From an uncultured Verrucomicrobia subdivision 3 bacterium (GTDB taxonomy: Bacteria; Verrucomicrobiota; Verrucomicrobiae; Limisphaerales; UBA11358), in contig CAINDH010000258.1 of assembly GCA_903847285.1 (NCBI GenBank), forward strand, positions 1 to 7,336: DNA of 7,336 nt. The letters run 5' to 3'. The position numbers and the translations under genes are program-made. The notes under the pieces were generated by a model. It was not told the DNA's origin. It saw nothing but the letters and a program-made list of their open reading frames with translations, and ran no database searches. Positions 1 to 5,506 of the stretch are shown here, piece after piece (within the stretch, counting starts at the first letter, position 1; the number at the start of each line of letters is the position of its first letter).

Positions 1-121
1 GATGCCGCCCAAGATGCTCCGCCATCTCCGCAACACCCATTTTCTGTTGCCGCATGGCAGCAATTTCATATCGTTCCTCAACACTTAATCGATGATATTT
101 CACACGCCAAGTCTGTCGCAC
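1..121 (-). CDS. IS30-type transposase, N-terminal fragment (runs off left edge)
   Basis: On the minus strand an open frame enters from the left edge and begins near GTG 103-101 or, in frame, GTG 121-119. From the inner start it reads VKYHRLSVEERYEIAAMRQQ, followed by KMGVAEMAEHLGRH. The pattern 'Y..L..EERY.I..M...G....A..LGRH' is the N-terminal helix-turn-helix of IS30-family transposases, which bind the element's terminal repeats. Only about 35-40 residues are inside the window, so the DDE catalytic core cannot be checked and the gene may be intact or broken. Neither GTG has a convincing Shine-Dalgarno, so the start is uncertain. I could not identify the terminal inverted repeat, so the element boundary (expected somewhere between about 104 and 168) is unresolved. 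A stand-alone HTH protein is the alternative. Confidence 0.65.
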   Translation of the reverse strand, partial: MRQTWRVKYHRLSVEERYEIAAMRQQKMGVAEMAEHLGRH

Positions 122-168
122 TGCCAACTTGAATCCAAGCCGGCTAAATGAATTAACCCGCCAACCCG

Positions 169-199
169 AAAACCGGCAACTCACGTTGCCGGTTTTTTT
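169..199 (+). terminator. Strong intrinsic terminator hairpin
   Basis: A perfect 12-bp stem (169-180 AAAACCGGCAAC, paired with 185-196) closes on a 4-nt TCAC loop. The plus-strand 3' side runs into seven T residues (193-199). On the minus strand the stem ends in only four T, so the plus direction is favoured, although weak bidirectional action is possible. No intact plus-strand gene lies between the left edge and the hairpin. It either ends a transcript interrupted by the insertion element or insulates the export gene at 270 from upstream transcription. Confidence 0.85.
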
Positions 200-269
200 G
201 TAACCGCCGCCAAACAGAACTTTACAAGCAAGGTTTTTGGAACATCCTTTTTACGTCGGAAATCATCGT

Positions 270-884
270 ATGAAAATCAAATCTAGAATGTTTGTGGCGG
301 GGTTGTTGGTTCTCGCCGCTGTGGCGTTCAACGGCTGCGTCACCGAGCCTCCGTCGGTCATCGCCAATGCCGGCAAAGGCGGTTCCGACTTGGTCATTTT
401 GCGCGAAGGCGACACGGTGAAGATTTCTTTTCCCAGCGCGCCCAATCTCGATGCCACCCAGCAAATACGCCGCGATGGAAAAATTTCACTATCACTCGTC
501 GGTGAGGTAGATGCCGTCGGTCTGACGCCGGATGGCTTGCGTGAAAAACTTGTTGCGCTCATCAGTCCGCAGATTGGCTCGAAGGAAGTTAATGTTGCCC
601 TGCAAACCTCCACCTTCCCAGTGTTTGTAAATGGTTCAGTGATGCGCCCTGGAAAAATTCTTTCTGATCATCCAATTACCGCGTTGGAAGCCATCATGGA
701 AGCGGGCGGGTTTGATTTGAACACCGCCAACTTGAAGGCCGTGAAAGTCATCCGCAACGAAGCCGGAAGTTTAAAAAACTACGTCGTCAATTTGAAAGCT
801 GTGCTCGATGGTAAGAGCGACAAGCCGTTCTACCTTAAGCCCGGTGATATTGTGTTTGTGCCGGAACGCTTTCAGATGTTTTGA
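270..884 (+). CDS. Wza-like polysaccharide export outer-membrane lipoprotein
   Basis: This 204-aa protein belongs to the polysaccharide export (Wza/BexD) family, which forms or contributes to the outer-membrane exit channel for exopolysaccharide. It begins with a lipoprotein signal peptide: basic MKIKSR, a hydrophobic stretch at residues 8-20, then FNGC with the lipidated Cys at 23 (a slightly atypical lipobox, with Asn at -2). A Poly_export domain spans about residues 40-112 (REGD...IRRDGKI...VGEV). An SLBB domain follows at about 117-172 (FVNGSVMRPG), and the family's closing LKPGDIVFVPE is near residues 190-200. I chose ATG 270 because the signal peptide starts there; the in-frame TTG at 237 would add 11 residues ahead of it. 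The GTCGGA 10-15 nt upstream is a weak ribosome-binding site. At 204 aa it resembles the short PEP-CTERM-associated export proteins more than full-length Wza. It converges on prsR with a 7-bp gap, so the two cannot share a transcript. Confidence 0.9.
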   Translation: MKIKSRMFVAGLLVLAAVAFNGCVTEPPSVIANAGKGGSDLVILREGDTVKISFPSAPNLDATQQIRRDGKISLSLVGEVDAVGLTPDGLREKLVALISPQIGSKEVNVALQTSTFPVFVNGSVMRPGKILSDHPITALEAIMEAGGFDLNTANLKAVKVIRNEAGSLKNYVVNLKAVLDGKSDKPFYLKPGDIVFVPERFQMF

Positions 885-891
885 GGGACGG

Positions 892-2244
892 CTAATCGCG
901 GACAATGCCCAGTTTGTCCATCAATTCGTAAAGCGTCGGGCGGCTCATTCCCAATTCCACGGCGGCGGGAGCAATCTTGCCACCGTGTTTTTTCAACGCC
1001 TGCTGCACCATCTGGCGCTCCACGGCTTCGCGCGCTTCCTTGAGTGTCGTCACGCCGGAACCCACTACGGAATTATCCAACTCCAGATCTTTCGCCGTCA
1101 CCCGCTTACCTTCGGCCATGATGGCCGCACGGCGCACACAATTTTCCAACTCGCGAACATTGCCCGGCCACGAATGACGATTCAACGCTTTCACCGCCTC
1201 GCCTTCAAACGTCAAGTTCGGCTTATGAACTTCGGCGGCGAAACGGTTCAGGAAATATTGTGCCAGCAAGCGGATGTCGCTCTCTCGTTCGCGCAACGGC
1301 GGTAGTGAAACTGACACCACGGCGAGGCGATAAAATAAATCCTCGCGAAACTTGCCCGCCGCCATCGCCTTCTTCAGATCCACATTAGTCGCGGCGACGA
1401 CGCGCGTATTAATCTGGATGGATTGGCGCCCGCCGATGCGTTCAATGGTCTGTTCTTGCAAAAAGCGCAGCAGCTTCACCTGCAAGGGCAGGGGAACCTC
1501 GCCGATTTCATCCAGAAATAAAGTGCCACCCTCCGCCGATTCGATACGCCCCTTGCGCTGCACGTGCGCGCCGGTGAAGGAACCCTTCTCGTGGCCGAAC
1601 AATTCACTTTCCAAAAGTGTTTCAGGGATCGCGCCGCAGTTGATAGCGACGAACGCTCCGTCTTTGCGGTTGCTGCGCTGATGGATCGCCTTTGCGGCCA
1701 TTTCCTTGCCCGTGCCGCTCTCACCTAAAATCAAAACCGGCGCATCGCTCGTGGCGACTTTGCGGATGGATTCAAAGATCGCTCGCATCGCCGTGCTTTC
1801 GCCCAGCACACCCTCGAACGCATCAGGGCGCACGAGCCGCTGCATCTCGACAAATTCTTTTTCCAACTGAGCCGTGTGAAAGCTGCGCTTGAGAAGAAAT
1901 TTCAATTCCTCCATCTCCACCGGCTTGGTCAAGAAATCATACGCGCCCGCACCGATGGCGCGCAGGGCGTTTTCTTTTTCACCCTGGCCGGAAACAATAA
2001 CCACTTTGACCAGCGGATTGATGGTGAGTAATTCCGACAACGTCGCTAGCCCTTCTTCGGCGGTGTTGGGGTGTGGTGGCAGGCCGAGATCGAGCAGCAC
2101 CACCATGGGTTGCGCGGCGCGGAACATCTCCACGGCGGTGGCGCGATTTTCCGCGAGGGCCACGTCGTAATCCTTCGCCAGCGCCCACTTCATCTGGGTG
2201 CGGATCTCCTCGTCGTCATCAACAATCAACAGCTTGGGGTTCAT
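892..2244 (-). CDS. prsR: PEP-CTERM system sigma-54-dependent response regulator PrsR
   Basis: This 450-aa NtrC-type activator has three parts. The receiver domain (about 1-120) carries the acidic cluster D9-D11, phospho-acceptor D52 in VLLDLGLPP, and K107 in FLTKP. The AAA+ sigma-54 interaction domain (about 145-375) has Walker A GESGTGKE (174-181), the sigma-54 contact loop GSFTGA (221-226), Walker B GGTLFLDE (239-246) and WPGNVREL. A Fis-type helix-turn-helix ends the protein (about 422-448, AAVELGMSRPTLYELM). The receiver sequence LDLGLPPHPN..EEG and the pairing with prsK match the PEP-CTERM-box regulator family rather than a generic NtrC. Its ATG overlaps the prsK stop (ATGA), which implies translational coupling. 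It should bind upstream of a -24/-12 promoter; the one at 5048-5063 is the obvious target. The usual GAFTGA is GSFTGA here. The stop is TAG at 894-892. Confidence 0.93.
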   Translation of the reverse strand: MNPKLLIVDDDEEIRTQMKWALAKDYDVALAENRATAVEMFRAAQPMVVLLDLGLPPHPNTAEEGLATLSELLTINPLVKVVIVSGQGEKENALRAIGAGAYDFLTKPVEMEELKFLLKRSFHTAQLEKEFVEMQRLVRPDAFEGVLGESTAMRAIFESIRKVATSDAPVLILGESGTGKEMAAKAIHQRSNRKDGAFVAINCGAIPETLLESELFGHEKGSFTGAHVQRKGRIESAEGGTLFLDEIGEVPLPLQVKLLRFLQEQTIERIGGRQSIQINTRVVAATNVDLKKAMAAGKFREDLFYRLAVVSVSLPPLRERESDIRLLAQYFLNRFAAEVHKPNLTFEGEAVKALNRHSWPGNVRELENCVRRAAIMAEGKRVTAKDLELDNSVVGSGVTTLKEAREAVERQMVQQALKKHGGKIAPAAVELGMSRPTLYELMDKLGIVRD

Positions 2245-4352
2245 TTTGTTTTCAGCGGTAAAATTACTCGGAAAGTCGTTCCTTTGCCGGGTTCGCTCTC
2301 GACTTCCATGCGGCCCTTGTGCGCTTCGACGATCATCTTGCTCTGAAACATCCCGATGCCAAGGCCGTTCTTCTTGGTGGTCTGGAAGGCGCGGAACAAC
2401 TGGCGGTCCAAAAATTCGCGGCTCATCCCGCAGCCATCGTCGGTGACGGTGAAGATGGCGTGGCCGTTTTTCTGGCTTGTAGTGAGTTGCACATGGCCGG
2501 TGGCGCTAACGGCTTCGCGGGCGTTGAAAATTAAATTTGTCGCCACTTTCAAAAACTGTTCGGGGTCGAAGAAAAATTTCGGCAGCGCGGCCAAATCTTT
2601 TTTGAGATTGATGCCGGCAACTTCTTCCCAGCCTTCCAGCGCCTTGGCGATGACGTGGTTCAAGTCGGCTTCGACGGGCTTGATCTGCAATTCGTGACGG
2701 ATGGACCCTAGGCGGCCGATAAGATGGTTGATGCGCCCGACGGTTTTGCCGACACCACGCAAGGCATCGGCGCGGAACTCCGGGTTGTCGAAATGCACGG
2801 GGAGATTTTGCAGCATCAGGTTGAGCGTGTTCGCAGTGTTCTTCATGTCGTGCACGAAGAAGGCGGACATGGTCTGAAATGCTTCGAGTTCCTTGGCTTG
2901 AACGAGCTTTTGTGAAAGGCGTGTGTTGAGCAGGCCAGCGGCGATCTGATCACCGATACATTTCAGCAGATCAAAATCCTGCCAAGTGAACGCCGCGCCA
3001 CCCACGCGGTCGCCGAGAATCATCACGCCGAGAATTTCATCGCCCACGACCATCGGCACACAGACGCGGTCGCCGCCTTTGCGGAATTCTTCGGGATGGC
3101 AGCGGCGCAAAACTTCGGCCCAATCTTCCTTGGAAGCATCAATGTCCACCGGCTCGTGATTTTGTTGGAGATGGCTGATGGTGGCGGCGAGTTCGGCCTT
3201 GGGCGGGACAAGTTCGGTCGCTTTCGTTTCCGAGAGAAAGGTTGAGGCGGCGAAGAGGAGTTGTTCCTTTTTGTCATCTACGAGCCAGATGCTTACTGAG
3301 AGGGTTTGAAAAATATCTGTCACGGATTTCACCGACGCCTGACAGAGTTCGGTCTGATTCACGCAGGAGGCGGTGGCCTCGGTGAATTTGCGCCAGACAG
3401 TGCGGTAGTCAAACATCGGGCGCTGAAAATGGCGACTCACGAAGCGGCTGATCTGCACCTTCACGCGGTCGGAGAGCAGCACTATGGTCAGCGCGACGAG
3501 CGCGCACAGAACTAAAAATGCAGTGAGCGGAAAGGTGGCCTGATCGCCGCCGGGCTTAAGCCAGGTCAGGAACTTGGCGAACAGGCCGATGATGACGAGA
3601 TAAATTCCTGCGAGCAAAACTGTGAGGGAATTTTGCAGGACGGCGTGCGAGGGATAGACACCAATTTCAAAATGGCCTTCGCGCATGAGCGAACGAAAGA
3701 TCAGCAAGCACGCCACCAGTAACGCGCCGCAGTCGAGCGTTTGCAGCGTGGGGTCAACGGTGTGAAACAGCAGCGCCTGCGTGCTGGTGTAGACCCGCAC
3801 GATGAACAGCACGCCGAGGCCAAGAATCATGAACTTGATCCGCCAGCGCATCGTCCCGACGGCGGCGCGGAAGGTGCGTTCGAGATTCATCAGGATTAAA
3901 ACCACGCCGATGAGGAAAATCAGATTCAGCGCGTTGCCGATTTTTGACAGGCCGAAAATCCACACCCCCGTGGTTGACTCAGTGGCAACACCGTTGAACA
4001 ACTCCCCAAATAATCCGAGCACCGGAGCTGAGAGTAAAAAAGCGAGGACGATTAGTTTCCAACGGTCCAAGAATTCGCGGAAGTTGCCGCGTCCATACGA
4101 CAGACTGAACACCAGCCACACGGACGGCAGGCAAGCGGTGGCGATGAGTCGCCATCTTTGCCAGAGGCCGAAGTCCGCGGTATTTCCAGCCTTGAGGGAA
4201 AAACCGTGCGCAATGCTTTCGAGCGCGAGCAGAATGAGTCCGCCGGCAAAGGAATAATGCGCCGCCGTGCGCCGCCGTTGCCATAGCACAAAAAACGCCG
4301 TGGCCAGCGCGAGCAAAGCGCTAGTGGCGGCGAGGAGCACGGCAGTGTTCAT
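2241..4352 (-). CDS. prsK: PEP-CTERM system sensor histidine kinase PrsK
   Basis: This is a 703-aa membrane histidine kinase and the presumed phosphodonor for PrsR. The N-terminal ~300 residues form a series of hydrophobic segments (roughly eight or nine helices), the hallmark of PrsK. A GAF-like domain covers about 318-470. The dimerisation/H-box reads FFVHDMKNTAN, with phospho-acceptor His at about 501. The ATPase domain follows: N-box NLIFNAREAV (about 606-615), G1 DDGCG (638-642) and G2 NGLGIG (about 662-667), closing with KGTTFRVILP. The length agrees with the family. I chose ATG 4352 because the first membrane segment starts right after it (MNTAVLLAA). ATG 4376 and TTG 4388 are in-frame alternatives, and none has a clear Shine-Dalgarno. 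It lies 126 bp downstream of the VPDSG-CTERM gene on the same strand and overlaps prsR by 4 bp. Confidence 0.93.
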   Translation of the reverse strand: MNTAVLLAATSALLALATAFFVLWQRRRTAAHYSFAGGLILLALESIAHGFSLKAGNTADFGLWQRWRLIATACLPSVWLVFSLSYGRGNFREFLDRWKLIVLAFLLSAPVLGLFGELFNGVATESTTGVWIFGLSKIGNALNLIFLIGVVLILMNLERTFRAAVGTMRWRIKFMILGLGVLFIVRVYTSTQALLFHTVDPTLQTLDCGALLVACLLIFRSLMREGHFEIGVYPSHAVLQNSLTVLLAGIYLVIIGLFAKFLTWLKPGGDQATFPLTAFLVLCALVALTIVLLSDRVKVQISRFVSRHFQRPMFDYRTVWRKFTEATASCVNQTELCQASVKSVTDIFQTLSVSIWLVDDKKEQLLFAASTFLSETKATELVPPKAELAATISHLQQNHEPVDIDASKEDWAEVLRRCHPEEFRKGGDRVCVPMVVGDEILGVMILGDRVGGAAFTWQDFDLLKCIGDQIAAGLLNTRLSQKLVQAKELEAFQTMSAFFVHDMKNTANTLNLMLQNLPVHFDNPEFRADALRGVGKTVGRINHLIGRLGSIRHELQIKPVEADLNHVIAKALEGWEEVAGINLKKDLAALPKFFFDPEQFLKVATNLIFNAREAVSATGHVQLTTSQKNGHAIFTVTDDGCGMSREFLDRQLFRAFQTTKKNGLGIGMFQSKMIVEAHKGRMEVESEPGKGTTFRVILPLKTK

Positions 4353-4450
4353 GGCTTCGGTGATCGGACAACGCATCCAGCGTGTCAAAAACGGGGAGGT
4401 ATCGCAGTAAATTTTATTGCCAGGAAGTCTGCTGTGAGCGTTCTCAACTT

Positions 4451-4474
4451 ACTGGCGGGACGCCAGTGGTCCCG
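4451..4474. repeat. Overlapping hairpins between the VPDSG-CTERM gene and prsK
   Basis: Two mutually exclusive perfect stems overlap here. ACTGGCG (4451-4457) pairs with CGCCAGT (4461-4467) over a 3-nt loop. CGGGAC (4456-4461) pairs with GTCCCG (4469-4474) over a 7-nt loop. There is no T-run on the minus-strand exit side, so this is not a standard intrinsic terminator. It could be a dispersed palindromic (REP-like) unit or a partial terminator that lowers prsK/prsR expression relative to the gene ahead of it. Confidence 0.5.
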
Positions 4475-4478
4475 TCAA

Positions 4479-5021
4479 TCACGCGTTCAGCTTGCGCCGG
4501 ATTAGCACTAAGCCGGACATCGCCGCGCCGAGTAGGAGAATCGTTGAGCCACTGTCAGGGACGCCGTTGAAGTCATACTTTTGGGAGAACTTCGTCACGC
4601 CATTCACCGGCTGTTGATCAATTTGAAACATGTCGGTGAAGGCCGTGTTTTCATAGCCGTTCCCAGAAACGTTGCCAGCGAGAAACACATCGATGCAGGA
4701 GATGTCTTGGGAAAAAATTGCGGAGGTGGAGAGGTTGAAATTAAATCCTCCCACCGACCAGAACTTTTGCACCGGCCCGGTATTGAAAAGCCACATCGGT
4801 GAGAGCGTTAGGGCGCTATTATTACCCAGTGACGCGAATGATCCGGAAGCCGCATTGACCGATGTGCTGCTCCAACCAATCGCCTTGGTGGCCGCTCCGA
4901 CGGTGGTGGAATCGAGTTGCACTGTGCCGTCAAAGGCAATGCCGCCGGTGATGGGCGTGGCTGCTGCCGCTTGAGCGAACGCCACTGCGGCCAGAGTTTT
5001 AAAAATCGTTTTCAAATTCAA
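4479..5021 (-). CDS. VPDSG-CTERM (PEP-CTERM variant) exported surface protein
   Basis: This 180-aa protein starts with a signal peptide (NLKTIFKTLAAVAFAQAAAA, likely cleaved before TPITGG). Its body is Gly/Ser/Asn-rich and poorly conserved. The C-terminal 27 residues (154-180) hold the tripartite sorting signal: the VPDSGST motif, a hydrophobic helix (ILLLGAAMSGLVLI) and basic RRK. VPDSG is a known variant of the PEP-CTERM signal, typical of Verrucomicrobiota and recognised by a dedicated exosortase. The protein is expected to cross the inner membrane, be processed at the motif and end up on the surface or in the exopolysaccharide matrix. No ATG precedes the signal peptide and TAA closes the frame upstream. 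TTG 5021 is chosen because AGGTGGA (5037-5031) sits 9 nt before it. A sigma-54 type promoter lies just upstream. The function of the mature body is unknown. Confidence 0.88.
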   Translation of the reverse strand: MNLKTIFKTLAAVAFAQAAAATPITGGIAFDGTVQLDSTTVGAATKAIGWSSTSVNAASGSFASLGNNSALTLSPMWLFNTGPVQKFWSVGGFNFNLSTSAIFSQDISCIDVFLAGNVSGNGYENTAFTDMFQIDQQPVNGVTKFSQKYDFNGVPDSGSTILLLGAAMSGLVLIRRKLNA

Positions 5022-5030
5022 ATCGGTGAA

Positions 5031-5037
5031 TCCACCT
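5031..5037 (-). promoter_or_regulatory. Shine-Dalgarno supporting the TTG start at 5021
   Basis: On the minus strand AGGTGGA ends 9 nt before TTG 5021-5019. It is the only good Shine-Dalgarno near the signal peptide. It supports a TTG start, as the open stretch back to the upstream TAA contains no ATG or GTG. If the sigma-54 promoter is real, transcription would begin at about 5037, giving a leader of only about 16 nt that starts at this site. Confidence 0.6.
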
Positions 5038-5047
5038 GCCGGACTTT

Positions 5048-5063
5048 AGCAATGCCAGTGCCA
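5048..5063 (-). promoter_or_regulatory. Sigma-54 (RpoN) -24/-12 promoter of the VPDSG-CTERM gene
   Basis: The minus strand reads TGGCACTGGCATTGCT. Against the consensus TGGCACG-N4-TTGC(A/T), every conserved position matches except position 7 (T for G). The GG and GC dinucleotides are separated by exactly 10 nt. The predicted start is near 5037, immediately upstream of the ribosome-binding site of the VPDSG-CTERM gene. A sigma-54 activator (PrsR) is encoded in the same block. The match itself is seen directly; control by PrsR is inferred from what is known of PEP-CTERM systems. Confidence 0.8.
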
Positions 5064-5124
5064 AAGATGAACTTGGCCACCAGCAATTCCATCAAAGCAG
5101 CAGTCTGGCGAAATGTCTTGGATT

Positions 5125-5140
5125 TCTGAAGGAATTCAGA
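5125..5140. promoter_or_regulatory. Candidate PrsR enhancer (UAS) dyad
   Basis: A perfect 6-bp inverted repeat with a 4-nt spacer (TCTGAA-N4-TTCAGA) is centred about 95 bp upstream of the predicted sigma-54 start. NtrC-type dimers usually bind at such a distance. I see no second copy with the same spacing, so the assignment to PrsR rests on geometry alone. Confidence 0.4.
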
Positions 5141-5217
5141 CTTGGCACCGAGCGTCATGCGCATCCCGAAGCAGAATTTTTGGCTTCCGGTGTCGCAATC
5201 GAAGGCAGTGTCTCGGC

Positions 5218-5394
5218 TCACGAAGCCACCGAGCAGTTTAAGATTTCGCCGTCCGCACATTCTACCATCACTTCAAAAGGACGTCAACAAACCTCGCAGT
5301 CGGTGGTGAAACGCTGGTCGGCTACGGTGGTGTCCACGCCCACGTCGAACGACTGGCCGCAGAACGGGCATTGCACGGTGGCGAATTCTTCCAT
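5218..5394 (-). CDS. CPXCG Cys-rich small protein with in-frame TGA at a conserved Cys (candidate selenoprotein)
   Basis: From ATG 5394 the frame reads 36 residues with a CPFCG motif (9-13) and then DCEVC (32-36), followed by TGA (5286-5284). The same frame continues RPFEVMVECADGEILNCSVAS to a second TGA at 5220-5218. Reading through gives 58 residues, the normal size of the uncharacterised CPXCG family (about 60 aa). That family usually ends its second Cys pair as D-C-x-V-C-C-R-P, so the TGA sits exactly on the second Cys of CC, one base away from TGC. The four other Cys (9, 12, 33, 36) can still make a zinc-ribbon-like site. The stop is followed by C, a leaky context. The ATG has no convincing Shine-Dalgarno. 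The gene is divergent from cimA and lies upstream of the VPDSG-CTERM promoter. Family assignment is firm. Selenocysteine, nonsense mutation and sequence error all remain open. Confidence 0.72.
5250..5283 (-). promoter_or_regulatory. Hairpin immediately after the in-frame TGA (possible SECIS, weak)
   Basis: Starting on the base after TGA, CGTCC (5283-5279) pairs with GGACG (5254-5250). Inside it TTTTG (5278-5274) can pair with TAGAA (5264-5260) using two G-U pairs, which leaves a 5-nt bulge and a 9-nt apical loop, AAGTGATGG. Bacterial SECIS elements lie just 3' of the UGA with G residues in the loop, about 16-37 nt away; the GG here is 18-19 nt away. The upper stem is weak, and this was folded by eye. 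Confidence 0.3.
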
Positions 5395-5506
5395 GCCGCC
5401 AAGGTAATCAGTCGCGGCGGAAGTGCAATGGTTCCGGCAAAGTTTTTCCGGTTTGCCCTGAAAGCAAAATTCAGCGACACTGCGCGTCCGCTTTTTGCGG
5501 AAATTT
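5395..5506. promoter_or_regulatory. Divergent intergenic region between the CPXCG gene and cimA
   Basis: These 112 bp must hold promoters for both directions, but I see no clear -35/-10 or -24/-12 element. Three short palindromes are present. GGCAAA (5436-5441) pairs with TTTGCC (5452-5457). CTGAA (5458-5462) pairs with TTCAG (5470-5474). TCCGC (5487-5491) pairs with GCGGA (5497-5501), and this last stem covers the cimA ribosome-binding site. Confidence 0.45.
5487..5501 (+). promoter_or_regulatory. Hairpin sequestering the cimA ribosome-binding site
   Basis: TCCGC, a TTTTT loop and GCGGA form a perfect 5-bp stem ending 5 nt before ATG 5507. The 3' arm GCGGA is also the only Shine-Dalgarno-like sequence for cimA, so folding would hide it. 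This could dampen translation. The stem is short and could be chance. Confidence 0.4.

Noticed and set aside
232..269. Sigma-70 or sigma-54 promoter for the export lipoprotein gene
   Set aside because: TTTACA and TTGGAA boxes exist but no acceptable -10 lies at the right spacing, and there is no GG-N10-GC element.
808..1305. 165-aa plus-strand frame opposite the prsR 3' end
   Set aside because: It runs antisense to the conserved PrsR ATPase and HTH segments and resembles no known family.
3802..4257. 151-aa plus-strand frame opposite the prsK membrane region
   Set aside because: It is the complement of the hydrophobic PrsK segments, Arg/Pro-rich, with no recognisable motif or ribosome-binding site.
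4372..4388. Sigma-54-like sequence TGACACG-N4-ATGCG ahead of prsK
   Set aside because: The key -24 G is replaced by A and the -12 block has mismatches. The implied start would leave only about 9 nt before ATG 4352.
5018..5260. 80-aa minus-strand open frame (MCGRRNL...) between the CPXCG and VPDSG-CTERM genes
   Set aside because: Its start overlaps the CPXCG tail in another frame, it resembles no family I know, and the sigma-54 promoter, the dyad and the ribosome-binding site of the next gene all lie inside it. It is better read as regulatory DNA.
5436..5474. GGCAAA/TTTGCC and CTGAA/TTCAG palindromes as operators
   Set aside because: They are short, with spacings unlike the 5125-5140 dyad. 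No nearby promoter can be placed to give them meaning, so they are only noted under the intergenic entry.
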